NCBI RefSeq assembly: GCF_045062745.1
Contig: NZ_JBJGED010000027.1
Span: 41,244 to 105,243, forward strand
Source: Paenibacillus_AA sp045062745
GTDB taxonomy: Bacteria > Bacillota > Bacilli > Paenibacillales > NBRC-103111
Reading direction: 5' to 3'
DNA length: 64,000 nt
Position 1 is the stretch's first letter. The number at the start of each line of letters is the position of its first letter. Below, piece after piece: positions 42,935 through 51,876 of the stretch. The position numbers and the translations under genes were made by a program. The notes beneath the pieces were generated by a model. The model did not search any database, was not told the DNA's origin, and saw only the letters and a list, made by a program, of their open reading frames with translations.

Positions 42935-45487
42935 TTAAAAGGAGTACCGCCACAAGGCCGTGTCGTTCTTGCGGTAATACAAATTGCCGTCCTTGTCGGC
43001 CGCCAGCATGTCGGCCCCTCCGGTGGACTGCAGTACCGTCACGGCTTTCGTCGCTTTGTTCAGCTTGAACAAATATTTGTTGCCTATCGTGCCATAGAGG
43101 TGCTCCGGATCCTTCGCCACCGAGACAAGGTCGGCGTCCCGGTATGTGCCGGCCGCGTACGTCACGTCGGCGAATTTCTCCTCCATGTAGTCGAACGACG
43201 CCGTCGCCGGATCAAACACGAACAAATACCCTTCGGCGAAGCCCCACAGCTTGCCCTCCACCGAGATTAGCTCCGTGATGGCCGTCAGCTTCTTGCCGCT
43301 CGGAGTTGCTGGCAGGCTGTACTCCGCGGTCTTTGTGCCCGACACAGGATCGTACACGAACAATTTCGCTTCCGTCTGCGACGGAATGCTCTCCAGGCCG
43401 CCTCGGATCGTAGTACCGCCGTACAGCTTCCCGTCCTGATAGGCGAGCGCGATGATGCTTTGATCGACGACGATATTTTTGTGCACCGTCGTCGTTCCGG
43501 TCGCATAATCGTAGACGGACAGAGCGCCAGGCCGGGCTCCCGTCTTGCCGGTCGTGCCCATGAAGACGCGGTTGTCCCCGTATGCAATCGCCTTCGGACG
43601 GTCTTGGTCATACCCCGACGTGCTGATAAGAAGCTTGGGGTTAACCCCCGGCGACCATGGCTGTGACGGATCGTATTCATGAAGCTGTCCGCCCGGATAC
43701 ACGCCTAGATACAGCTTGCCGTTAAACGATTCGATTTTGTCGACCTGGCTAATCGGAGCGTAGACGTATTCCGGCTGGCCGTCGTTCGCGTCCCCGGCGA
43801 ACGGTCGGTATAGGCCCAAGCCTCCGGTCAAGTAGGCGCTTGTGTAGATATTGCCGTCCGGTCCGGCACCGATGCTGTTGATGGCCCCTGGAATACGGGG
43901 CGAGCCTTCGACCCGGGCCATACGGAATGCGCCGTTCTGCGGATTGTATTTCATGAGATACGTCTCGTTGTTCGTCGAGCAGAGCGCTATGAGCGTCTCG
44001 CCCGGATAGTTCGCCTGATCCTCCAGCGTAACCCAACCGAACCGCTGGACGCGGCCGGGTACGGTTTTCTCGAGCGAGGTCACCGTGGCTGCAGCAATAT
44101 CGTAGCGGGCCAGCTTACCCGACTTGATCAGATAGACGCTGCCGTCCCGCGCCGGCGACACGCGTGGGGTGGTGCTCGTAATCGCGGCCTCTTCCGTAGT
44201 CACCACGCTGCCGTCCGGCTGAGCGTCGACACGCATTACTACGATGTATCCGCCGATGGAGAGGAAGACCCGGTCGCCCTCGTATTCCACCGCTCCCGCC
44301 AGCGTGATGTTGGAGTACGCCGCCGGCAAAATATCGGTCTTGGCTCCCGTGGCATGATCGTACCGGACGAGCGAAGCGTTGGCTCCGACCGCCAAGTAGG
44401 AGACGTCATGAACCGCATCGTAGGCGAGCGCTCTCGTGTAAGTGATGTTGCGGCCGGGCGGTGCGTAGATCGGCTTGCTGCCGATGGTAGTGAAACCACT
44501 CGCCGGGTCGTATTGGAAAAATCCGGCATGATTGTACGTGCCGCCATATACTTTGCCGTCCCGGCCCGCGGCAAGATCATAGACGTACGACTCGCCGGGG
44601 ATCGCTTGTCCCAAGTCGGTCAGCGACGATGATCCCGGTTCGTACTTATACATTCTTCCGTTCGTGTACGCGCCCAAGTATACATTGCCGTCCGTAGCCG
44701 TCGCCGTGGCCCAGACGCCGGTCGGACGTGCGCCTGTCGCCGGCAATGTTACCGAGGTCGTTACATGCTCGGAATCCGCGTCGATCACTTGCATGATGGG
44801 CAGGTCGTTGGCATTGCCGGTAATGACCGAATAAATTTTATCCTGGTTGCCGCCGTTGCCGAATGTCGAACCGAGCGGAGCGGCACCGCCGACCTGAACG
44901 CCGAGGTTCGTAAACGATTGGGTAATGCGCACGCGATCCCAGTAAGCGGTGCCTGTGTTGGTTTTGTCCGTATAGAGCAGGATAGCAGCGTCGGTCGTGC
45001 CCGAAGGCGCTTCCAAGCTTGCCTGCACGGAGGACCAGGCTCCTGCAGCAGGCGTCTTCGCGACGGCTTCGTCCAGCAGGCTGCCTGCCGCGTCATAGAA
45101 GCGGAGATGCAGCTCACCTTCGCCGCTAAGCGCTTTCACATCGGCGTAAGCGATATAGGTCGTGCCGGCGGTTACAGGCAGCTTGCGGCTCTCCAAACCA
45201 TAGGCCCGCGATTTTTTGTTGTCGACCATCATAACGCTGTACGTTCCGTCGGTGGAGCTCTCACTCGAGATGCGGAAGCCGCTTCCTTGATCGTCCTGAT
45301 CGTTGCCGTTGTCCTTGTCCGTCACGGGCGTCCAGCCATTCAAGTTTTGTTCGAAGCTGAAATTGTCCGTTTGTATATCCGCGGCTCCCGCAGGATATCC
45401 GAACACCAGACTGGCCAACATCACCGACACGATCGATGTCGGGACTGCTCGGCGCAGCAGCAGCTTCAACTTGGTCCTCTTGACCAT
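42935..45487 (-). CDS. Secreted protein with carbohydrate-binding-like module and beta-propeller
   Basis: 850 residues. Signal peptide MVKRTKLKLLLRRAVPTSIV and onward with an AGAAD cleavage site near residue 36. Residues about 38-175 form a beta-sandwich of the carbohydrate-binding type (FSFEQNLNGWTPV; YAYADVKALSGEGELHLRFYD-like region; TAYWDRVRI). The rest is a multi-bladed propeller with repeating motifs such as YVYDLAAGRDGKVYGGTY, FQYDPASG, LFVYDPVSGTKT and LFVFDPATA. Such propellers occur in lyases and in sugar-binding surface proteins; no catalytic signature recognised. Start at 45487 because GGAGGAATTG lies upstream; the frame's earlier ATG (45544) lacks a signal-peptide context. Directly downstream of yesM/yesN-type genes on the same strand. 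Confidence 0.75.
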   Translation of the reverse strand: MVKRTKLKLLLRRAVPTSIVSVMLASLVFGYPAGAADIQTDNFSFEQNLNGWTPVTDKDNGNDQDDQGSGFRISSESSTDGTYSVMMVDNKKSRAYGLESRKLPVTAGTTYIAYADVKALSGEGELHLRFYDAAGSLLDEAVAKTPAAGAWSSVQASLEAPSGTTDAAILLYTDKTNTGTAYWDRVRITQSFTNLGVQVGGAAPLGSTFGNGGNQDKIYSVITGNANDLPIMQVIDADSEHVTTSVTLPATGARPTGVWATATATDGNVYLGAYTNGRMYKYEPGSSSLTDLGQAIPGESYVYDLAAGRDGKVYGGTYNHAGFFQYDPASGFTTIGSKPIYAPPGRNITYTRALAYDAVHDVSYLAVGANASLVRYDHATGAKTDILPAAYSNITLAGAVEYEGDRVFLSIGGYIVVMRVDAQPDGSVVTTEEAAITSTTPRVSPARDGSVYLIKSGKLARYDIAAATVTSLEKTVPGRVQRFGWVTLEDQANYPGETLIALCSTNNETYLMKYNPQNGAFRMARVEGSPRIPGAINSIGAGPDGNIYTSAYLTGGLGLYRPFAGDANDGQPEYVYAPISQVDKIESFNGKLYLGVYPGGQLHEYDPSQPWSPGVNPKLLISTSGYDQDRPKAIAYGDNRVFMGTTGKTGARPGALSVYDYATGTTTVHKNIVVDQSIIALAYQDGKLYGGTTIRGGLESIPSQTEAKLFVYDPVSGTKTAEYSLPATPSGKKLTAITELISVEGKLWGFAEGYLFVFDPATASFDYMEEKFADVTYAAGTYRDADLVSVAKDPEHLYGTIGNKYLFKLNKATKAVTVLQSTGGADMLAADKDGNLYYRKNDTALWRYSF

Positions 45488-45601
45488 CAACAATTCCTCC
45501 ATTCCCGGATTGGATGTGTCGTCTGTTCGACAACCCGGAATCATTATCCCATTTCATCCATCTGGAAGCGGTGCAAATGTTGACTTTCGGCCCGCGAATT
45601 T

Positions 45602-46669
45602 TTACCTGATGCCCAATCTCTTCCGATAATCCGTCGGCGATACGCCGAGCTGCTTTTTGAACACTTTGGCGAAGTGCGGATAGTCTTCGTAGCCGACCTG
45701 GAGCGCGATCTCGTACGTCTTGAACCGTGCGTCCTCCAGCATCGTCTTGGCCGCGTCGAGACGGAGCTGGGTCAAGTAATGGACGAAGCTGACGCCGAGC
45801 TCCTGCTTAAACATCCGGCTGAAGTAGGAAGGCGACATTTCCGCGACAAGGGCGACCCGGTTTAAGTCCACTTCGGATTCGGCATAATGCTCCTTCATGT
45901 ATTCTACAGCGCGGTGCAAATAATGATGGGCTCCCCATTTCCGCGTGGCGCGAAGCTCCTCCATCCAGCCGCTCAGCACGCGGCGCGCGGCTTGCAGCTG
46001 CTCGTCCGGGCTATCGGGCCACCCGTCCGGAGAGGCCGCGATCGGCGAGGCGGTCGACTGCAGCGGCTCCTGCTGCCGGTTCTCCAGCTCTCCGGCGAGC
46101 AAGGTGAACAGATCGGCGTACCGCTCCATCAATTGCTCCGGCAACGGGTCGTCGGCGGTGTAATCGGCGTGCAGCCGATCGAGCGCCTCGTAGGCGGTCT
46201 CCTCGTTCAGCAGCCAGATGGCGTCGGCGAGCGGGGCGGAGCGGCTGCTCGTCAGGAGCAGCCATTCGCTGCGCTTCGATGCCGCCTCCCGCTTCCGGTC
46301 CAGCTTGTCCATCAGCCGCTCCAGCATGTCCCGAAACATCGCCGGCTTGATCGGCTTGAGCAAATAATCGAACGCGCCCATCTGAAGGGCGCGCTGCGCG
46401 TAGCTGAAATCGTCGTAGCCCGACAGGATGACGATCTCGGTCGTCCAGCCTCCCGCCGCGATCGCTTCGATCAGCTCGAGTCCGTCCATGACCGGCATCC
46501 GGATGTCGGTAATGAGCAGGTCGGGCGACCAGCGCTCGATGAGGGCAAGCGCCTCCCGGCCGTCCTCGGCTTCCCCGACGACCTCGAACGGCGCACCGCT
46601 CGTCTCGATCAGCTTCGTAACGCCGCGTTTGATCATATATTCATCATCGGCGAGTACAATTTTGTACAT
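45602..46669 (-). CDS. YesN-type response regulator (receiver plus AraC DNA-binding domain)
   Basis: 355 residues. Receiver with acidic pocket VLADDEYMIKRG, phospho-acceptor Asp55 in LLITDIRMPVMDG and Lys in FDYLLKPIKPA. A variable linker leads to a C-terminal AraC-type domain (SEVDLNRVALVAEMSPSYFSRMFKQELGVSF; TYEIALQVGYEDYPHFAKVFKKQLGVSPTDYR). Pairs with the kinase gene 14 bases upstream. In this family the pair usually senses an extracellular sugar and activates a neighbouring transporter or CAZyme gene; the propeller gene (same strand, downstream) and the 28.7 kb locus are candidates. Confidence 0.93.
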   Translation of the reverse strand: MYKIVLADDEYMIKRGVTKLIETSGAPFEVVGEAEDGREALALIERWSPDLLITDIRMPVMDGLELIEAIAAGGWTTEIVILSGYDDFSYAQRALQMGAFDYLLKPIKPAMFRDMLERLMDKLDRKREAASKRSEWLLLTSSRSAPLADAIWLLNEETAYEALDRLHADYTADDPLPEQLMERYADLFTLLAGELENRQQEPLQSTASPIAASPDGWPDSPDEQLQAARRVLSGWMEELRATRKWGAHHYLHRAVEYMKEHYAESEVDLNRVALVAEMSPSYFSRMFKQELGVSFVHYLTQLRLDAAKTMLEDARFKTYEIALQVGYEDYPHFAKVFKKQLGVSPTDYRKRLGIR

Positions 46670-46683
46670 GGTCGTTCCTCCTG

Positions 46684-48528
46684 CTACGGCTTATCATATG
46701 GCAGCTTGATCTGAATCTGCGTACCGGATGCGTCCGAGCGTACAATATGCAGCCCGTAAGCCGGTCCGAACACGAGCCGGATGCGCTGATGGACGTTCCA
46801 CAAGCCGATGCCTTGCCGAACAGGGCTGTCCCCGGTCGAAGAGTCGTTCTTGGACTCCTGCTCTTCGATAGAATCGGTCGACAAGTCGGCGAATCTGCGA
46901 TTGAATGCCTCTACCTGCTCGGGCGTCATCCCGCCGCCGCGGTCGGACACCGTGAGCACGTACGCATCCGGTTGGCCGCTCCCGGCGATCCCGATATAAT
47001 CCGGACGCAGCTTCTTGCGCTCATACCCGTGTTTGAACGCGTTCTCCACGAGCGGCTGGATGAGCAACCGGATCGCCTGCACTCGAGCCGTCTCGGCGTC
47101 GTTCGTATCCAGCTCGACGGAGAGCGACCGGTACCGTTCCTTCTGAATTTCGAAATAGCTGCGCAGGTGGACGATCTCTTCCTTCAATGTGACGATTTCA
47201 TTCGGACTGCCTACGCTGTACCGGAACAAGTCGGACAAGGCGGTCGTCATATTGCTGATCGGAATGACCCCTTCGACGAGCGCATACGAATTGATGACCT
47301 CCAGCGTATTGTACAGAAAATGCGGATTGATTTGGGATTGCATCGCCTGTACGACGGCTTCGCGCTGCTTCAGCTGCAGCTCCTTTTCCTTCAGCTCCGA
47401 CTTGTGCACGACTTCGATCAGCCGGCGAATCTCGCCTACCATCTTGTTGAAGCTGCGGTTGAGCTTGCCGATCTCGTCCTGGCGCCGCTCCGGAGCCTGA
47501 ACGGTCATGTCGCCGTTCTCCGCCCGCTGCATTAGCCGCTGCAGCAGCAGCAGGGAGCGTGACAAGTAGTAGGAGAAGCTGCTCAGCGCGACCAGAACGA
47601 ATAGCACGAGCGCGAGCAGCACCCAGACGGACAAGTTGCGAATCCAGATCAAATCCCCGACCAGCTCCCGCAGCGGCACCTCCGACATAATGATCCAGCC
47701 GTTCAGCGGGGATCGCTGGAAGACGGTCAAAATCTCGCTTGACCCGCTTCCCTTGAAAAAGTACCCTTCCTGCTTGTCCGCGAACTGGCGGCGGTCGTCT
47801 TCGGCGACTTGCTTGCCCCATAGAGAGGGGTCGGTATGATACACAATCGCGCCTTGGGCGTCGATGAGAGACACTTTACCCGTTTTGCCCAATTGGATGT
47901 TTTTTACGATCCGGGTCACTTGATTCAGGTTCAGATCGAACATAAGGAAGCCGGTCGTTTCGTACTTCTGGGTATCCCAAAATTTGCGGATGATCGTAAC
48001 GAGCGGAAGCGGGGTGCCCTTGTCGAACGAAAGGCCCATCACCTTGTACGTTTCCCGGTCGGACAACTCGATCCGGTTCAGCAGCTCCACGGCGCGTTCC
48101 CGATCTGTATTTCCGTAGATGGCGTAAGCGCCTTTGCGGGAGACGATCGAAAAACCGTAAATGTCGGTACGCCCCGAGAATAAGTTCGGCAGCAGGGTGG
48201 TCTCCGCTTGGGACCTGACATTGAGCAGCTCCAGGTAGTTGTCCGGCTGCAGCGTCATAAATGTCTGGATGAGCGGATTGGACACGAGCGGGAACGTCGA
48301 TCGCTCCAGATCGGTGAAATAGCTGTCCAGCTGAGAGATCGTCTGGCGGAGCAGCTCCTGGTTGATCAGCCTGGCGTTCGCTTGGATCGTCTCGGTAGAC
48401 TTTTGAAACCAGACCAGCCCGAAGACGGCGAACGGCAAGCACAGGAACAGGACGATGATCGCATTGAGCTTGGCATTGATGGACAGTGCCGTTAAGGGGC
48501 GAAACAAACGTACGATCCACGGTCTCAT
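46684..48528 (-). CDS. YesM-type sensor histidine kinase
   Basis: Membrane sensor, 614 residues. Helix 1 at about 20-38 (AIIVLFLCLPFAVFGLVWF), an extracellular dCache-like region to about 290, helix 2 (LSVWVLLALVLFVLVALSSF), HAMP domain (about 310-370), His-kinase domain with His403 in QSQINPHFLYNTLEVI, and an HATPase with IQPLVENAFKHGYE plus the glycine loop VSDRGGGM. ATG at 48528 has AGGAGG 6 bases upstream; the adjacent GTG at 48531 is too close. It phosphorylates the YesN-type regulator encoded next. No solute-binding partner gene lies beside it. Confidence 0.93.
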   Translation of the reverse strand: MRPWIVRLFRPLTALSINAKLNAIIVLFLCLPFAVFGLVWFQKSTETIQANARLINQELLRQTISQLDSYFTDLERSTFPLVSNPLIQTFMTLQPDNYLELLNVRSQAETTLLPNLFSGRTDIYGFSIVSRKGAYAIYGNTDRERAVELLNRIELSDRETYKVMGLSFDKGTPLPLVTIIRKFWDTQKYETTGFLMFDLNLNQVTRIVKNIQLGKTGKVSLIDAQGAIVYHTDPSLWGKQVAEDDRRQFADKQEGYFFKGSGSSEILTVFQRSPLNGWIIMSEVPLRELVGDLIWIRNLSVWVLLALVLFVLVALSSFSYYLSRSLLLLQRLMQRAENGDMTVQAPERRQDEIGKLNRSFNKMVGEIRRLIEVVHKSELKEKELQLKQREAVVQAMQSQINPHFLYNTLEVINSYALVEGVIPISNMTTALSDLFRYSVGSPNEIVTLKEEIVHLRSYFEIQKERYRSLSVELDTNDAETARVQAIRLLIQPLVENAFKHGYERKKLRPDYIGIAGSGQPDAYVLTVSDRGGGMTPEQVEAFNRRFADLSTDSIEEQESKNDSSTGDSPVRQGIGLWNVHQRIRLVFGPAYGLHIVRSDASGTQIQIKLPYDKP

Positions 48529-48569
48529 CACGGTCCTCCTAGATGTTAGTCAGCTCGACCATCGCTCCG

Positions 48570-49724
48570 CTATTTCAACGTCTGCAGCGCTTGATCCAGA
48601 TCCTCCATAATCGTCTGCGGCTGTTCCAGCCCGATGGAGAGCCGGATCAGTCCGTGCGGGATGCCGGTCGCTCGGGAGACCTCATCGCTGATGCCGAGGC
48701 CCGGAGCGTTGACGAGACTCTCGAAGCCGCCCCAGCTCGGGCCGAATTCGAAAAACCGAAGCTTCCCGATCATGTCGTGGATCGCTTGGTCGCTGCCTCG
48801 AGGGACGAAGCTGAACAGCCCGGAATAGCCGGTCATCTGACTGGCGCCGAGCTCGTACTGCGGATGGCTCGTCAAGCCGGGGTAGATCACCCGTTCCACG
48901 AGCGGGTGCTGCTCCAGGAACAACGCGATCTGCAAGGCGCTTTCCTGATGCTGGCGCATGCGAACCGGCAGTGTGCGGATGCCCCTCGTGAGCAGCCACG
49001 ACTGGTGCGGGTCCATGTTCGAGCCGAACAAGGCGCGCTCTCGATGCATGATCTTCTCCATGTCGGCCGCTTTCCCGACGATGACTCCGCCGATAATGTC
49101 GCTGTGGCCGCCCAAATATTTGGAAGCCGAATGCACGACCATATCGATGCCGTAGACGAGCGGGTTCTGGTACAGCGGAGTAGCCCATGTATTGTCTATG
49201 ACGGTCGCGATGCCCTTAGCTCGGGCTAACTCGGCGACCGCCCGCAAATCTTGCATTTCGAACAGGTGCGAGGAAGGGCTCTCCAGAAAAATGAGCTTCG
49301 TATTCGGCCTCAGAGCCTCTTCTATGTCGGACGTGCTGCCCGAACGGACGAACGTCGTCTCGACGCCGAACGGCTTCAAGTACGAGCCCAGAAACTCCCT
49401 CGTCGGACCGTAAGCGCTGCGGACGCAGACGACATGGCTGCCATGGGACATCCAATACATGATCGCAGCGGAGATGGCTCCCATGCCGGACGAGAAGCAT
49501 TTCGCGGCTTCGCCCTCTTCCAGGGCGGCGATTTTTCGCTCGGCAACTTCGGTTGTGGGGTTGCTGACGCGCGTGTACACATACCCGTGGTCGGTCGTTT
49601 TGCGGGTGAACAGCGAGTTTTGGAAGATCGGGGGGACGATTGCGCCCAAATACCGGTCATACTCGTCCCCCAGGTGGGAACAGATGTCTTCTTTGGTCCA
49701 GCGGACTGAATCTTGCTTGTTCAT
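48570..49724 (-). CDS. Cys/Met-metabolism PLP enzyme (cystathionine gamma-synthase/lyase family)
   Basis: Fold type I PLP enzyme of the trans-sulfuration group, 384 residues. Seen: YTRVSNPTTEVAERKIAALE, the FSSGMGAISAAIM turn, VIDNTWATPLYQNPL (Asp to PLP nitrogen), HSASKYLGGHSDIIGG with the Schiff-base Lys, and the C-terminal RLSIGLEQPQTIMEDL. Cystathionine gamma-synthase, beta-lyase or O-acetylhomoserine sulfhydrylase cannot be told apart by eye. The ATG is preceded by AAAGGAGCC. It diverges from the aldolase operon across 125 bases with strong dyads. A T-box or SAM riboswitch would not fit in that space. Confidence 0.87.
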   Translation of the reverse strand: MNKQDSVRWTKEDICSHLGDEYDRYLGAIVPPIFQNSLFTRKTTDHGYVYTRVSNPTTEVAERKIAALEEGEAAKCFSSGMGAISAAIMYWMSHGSHVVCVRSAYGPTREFLGSYLKPFGVETTFVRSGSTSDIEEALRPNTKLIFLESPSSHLFEMQDLRAVAELARAKGIATVIDNTWATPLYQNPLVYGIDMVVHSASKYLGGHSDIIGGVIVGKAADMEKIMHRERALFGSNMDPHQSWLLTRGIRTLPVRMRQHQESALQIALFLEQHPLVERVIYPGLTSHPQYELGASQMTGYSGLFSFVPRGSDQAIHDMIGKLRFFEFGPSWGGFESLVNAPGLGISDEVSRATGIPHGLIRLSIGLEQPQTIMEDLDQALQTLK

Positions 49725-49776
49725 GCAGGCGGCTCCTTTGAAATAATATGAGGCTGTAGACAGTAAATCGAAGATG

Positions 49777-49828
49777 TTGTTATAATGATAATGTTACTGA
49801 TTAACATTATATGTTCTTTTATAACAAT
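49777..49828. promoter_or_regulatory. Two near-concentric palindromes over divergent promoters: probable operator
   Basis: Perfect dyad ATAATGTTA-CTGAT-TAACATTAT at 49788-49810, enclosed by TTGTTATAA (49777-49785) and TTATAACAA (49819-49827). On the plus strand TATAAT at 49781-49786, with TAGACA 18 bases upstream (49757-49762), forms a promoter whose start site would fall inside the dyad. On the minus strand TATAAT occurs at 49811-49806. Likely target of the DeoR-type protein at the end of the plus-strand operon. Confidence 0.65.
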
Positions 49829-49849
49829 TGGGAAGGTGTTGTTACCATT

Positions 49850-50692
49850 ATGTCCGTTACGTCCCGAATGAACCGCTTGTTTGCCGCCGACGGCAAATGT
49901 TTTGATGTCGCGATCGATCACGGCTTTTTCAATGAATATTCGTTCTTGTCCGGCATTGAGAATATGCAGCAGGCGGTCGCCACGATCGTCGAGGCGAACC
50001 CTGACGCCATCCAGCTGAGCGCAGGCCAAGCGCGTCTATTGCAGAGCTTGCCGGGCAAGCAGAAGCCGTCGCTCGTGCTGCGTTCCGATATCGCGAACGT
50101 GTATGGGCCCACGCTGCCGAAGCATCTGTTCAGCCAGCTCATTCACAACCCGGTGGAGCAGGCGGTTCAGCTGGACGCGGCGTGTATCGTCGTGAACGTC
50201 TTCCTGCTGCCGAATCAGCCCGAGCTGTACCATCAGTGCATCGAGAACGTCTGCCGGCTGAAGCCGGACTGCGAGAAATACGGCATGCCGCTAATGGTAG
50301 AGCCGCTTGTCATGATGCCGAACGAGAAGGGCGGCGCCTACATGGTCGACGGCGACATTCGCAAAATCGTGCCCCTCGTGAGACAAGCGGTCGAGCTCGG
50401 GGCGGACATTATTAAAGCCGATCCGTGTGACCCGATCGAAGAATACGGCCAGGTCATCGAAGCGGCTGGAGGCATCCCCGTCCTGCCTCGCGGAGGCGGT
50501 CGGGCGTCGGACGATGTGATTTTAGCACGAACCCATGCCTTAATCCAACTCGGCGCCTCCGGCATCGTATACGGCCGCAACGTAGTGCAGCATCCGAATC
50601 CGAAACGGATGACGGAAGCGTTCATGGCGATCGTGCACAACGGGGCTTCCGTCGAAGAAGCGTTGAGCATTTTGAACGGAGGAAGTGAATAA
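49850..50692 (+). CDS. DhnA/LsrF-type class I aldolase
   Basis: Schiff-base aldolase of the DeoC/FbaB/LacD superfamily, 280 residues. Seen: VAIDHGFFNE, VLRSDIANVYGPTLP, ELGADIIKADPCDPIEEYG with the candidate Schiff-base Lys, IPVLPRGGGRASDDV with the phosphate-binding Gly-rich loop, and GASGIVYGRNVVQHPNPKRM. Relatives cleave ketose 1-phosphates or related sugar phosphates to DHAP plus an aldehyde. With the PfkB kinase in this operon it should cleave the phosphorylated ketose. The ATG follows GGGAAGGTG at a rather wide distance (13 bases). Stop overlaps the next ATG by one base. Confidence 0.85.
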   Translation: MSVTSRMNRLFAADGKCFDVAIDHGFFNEYSFLSGIENMQQAVATIVEANPDAIQLSAGQARLLQSLPGKQKPSLVLRSDIANVYGPTLPKHLFSQLIHNPVEQAVQLDAACIVVNVFLLPNQPELYHQCIENVCRLKPDCEKYGMPLMVEPLVMMPNEKGGAYMVDGDIRKIVPLVRQAVELGADIIKADPCDPIEEYGQVIEAAGGIPVLPRGGGRASDDVILARTHALIQLGASGIVYGRNVVQHPNPKRMTEAFMAIVHNGASVEEALSILNGGSE

Positions 50693-51876
50693 TGAACAGT
50701 GCCATGAGCGGAACCTCCAAGCGCATCATTCGGTTCGGCGTGATCGGCTGCGGACTGATGGGCAAAGAATTCGCGAGCGCCGCCGCGCGCTGGTTGCATC
50801 TGCAGCAGGTGGACTTCCAGCCGGTTATCGTCGCGGTTTGCGACATGAACCCGGATGCCACCGCCTGGTTCCAGGCCAATGTGTCATCCGTCTCACTCGT
50901 CACGACGGACTACAAGGAACTGCTCGCTTCGCCCGATGTGGAAGCCGTCTATTGCGCCGTGCCGCACAACCTGCATGCGGAGCTGTATGCGGACATCATC
51001 GCCGCCGGCAAGCACTTGCTCGCGGAGAAGCCGTTCGGCATCGACGCCGAGGCGAATGACCGCATCCAGCAGGCGATCGCCGCACATCCGGACGTACTCG
51101 TCCGCTGCTCCTCGGAATTCCCGTTCTTCCCCGGGGCGATGCAGCTCGTTCAGTGGGTGCAGGAGAACCGCTTCGGGCGCATCATCGAAGTGGAGGCCGG
51201 CTTCTGGCATAGCAGCGACCTCGATCCGACGAAGCCGATTAACTGGAAGCGGCGCATCGCGAGCAATGGGGAATACGGCTGTATGGGCGACCTCGGCATG
51301 CACGTCGTCCATCTGCCGCTGCGCTTCGGGTGGAAGCCGACCTCGGTCCGCGCGCTGCTGTCCAATGTGATGACGGAGCGGCCGGACGGCCGAGGCGGAA
51401 TCGCCCCCTGCGAGACGTGGGACAATGCGATTCTGGCGTGCGAGGTGAACACGCCCGACCAGCAGTTCCCGATGGTGCTCTCCATGAAGCGCATCGCGCC
51501 CGGGCATGCGAACAGCTGGTTTCTGCGCATCGTCGGCACCGACTTCTCGGCGGAGTTTACGACCAAGCTGCCGAAGCAGGTCGCCTACTTGCCGTACGAG
51601 CCGGGCGGCGCTCAAGCCTGGCACGTAGTTGACGCGCCGTACAAATCGGCCTATCCTACCCTTACAGGCGCCATCTTCGAATTCGGCTTCTCCGATTCGA
51701 TTCTGCAGATGTGGGCGGCGTTCTGCGACGAGATCGCACATCGCGACCGCATGCTGCAGCCGTTCCGCTGCGCGACGCCGGACGAGGCCGCGATGAGCCA
51801 TCGGCTGTTCTCGGCGGCGCTGGAGTCGCAGCGTACGGGCAACGCCATTTCACTCGTATGGGGGGATCCTGCTTGA
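50692..51876 (+). CDS. Gfo/Idh/MocA-family NAD(P) oxidoreductase
   Basis: 394 residues. N-terminal Rossmann fold (IRFGVIGCGLMGKEFASAAARW), AEKPFGIDAEANDRI with the typical EKP Lys, then the C-terminal alpha/beta substrate domain. CMGDLGMHVVHLPLRFGWKP contains the usual catalytic Asp/His motif region. Enzymes of this family oxidise or reduce a hydroxyl on sugars or inositols. It may prepare the sugar for the isomerase and kinase, or oxidise an aldolase product. ATG with GGAGGAAG upstream; coupled to the aldolase gene (TAATG) and to the kinase gene. Confidence 0.88.
   Translation: MNSAMSGTSKRIIRFGVIGCGLMGKEFASAAARWLHLQQVDFQPVIVAVCDMNPDATAWFQANVSSVSLVTTDYKELLASPDVEAVYCAVPHNLHAELYADIIAAGKHLLAEKPFGIDAEANDRIQQAIAAHPDVLVRCSSEFPFFPGAMQLVQWVQENRFGRIIEVEAGFWHSSDLDPTKPINWKRRIASNGEYGCMGDLGMHVVHLPLRFGWKPTSVRALLSNVMTERPDGRGGIAPCETWDNAILACEVNTPDQQFPMVLSMKRIAPGHANSWFLRIVGTDFSAEFTTKLPKQVAYLPYEPGGAQAWHVVDAPYKSAYPTLTGAIFEFGFSDSILQMWAAFCDEIAHRDRMLQPFRCATPDEAAMSHRLFSAALESQRTGNAISLVWGDPA

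Noticed and set aside
49725..49849. T-box or SAM riboswitch before the trans-sulfuration-type gene
   Set aside because: The leader is too short and contains only the two concentric dyads; no S-box or T-box conserved sequences seen.
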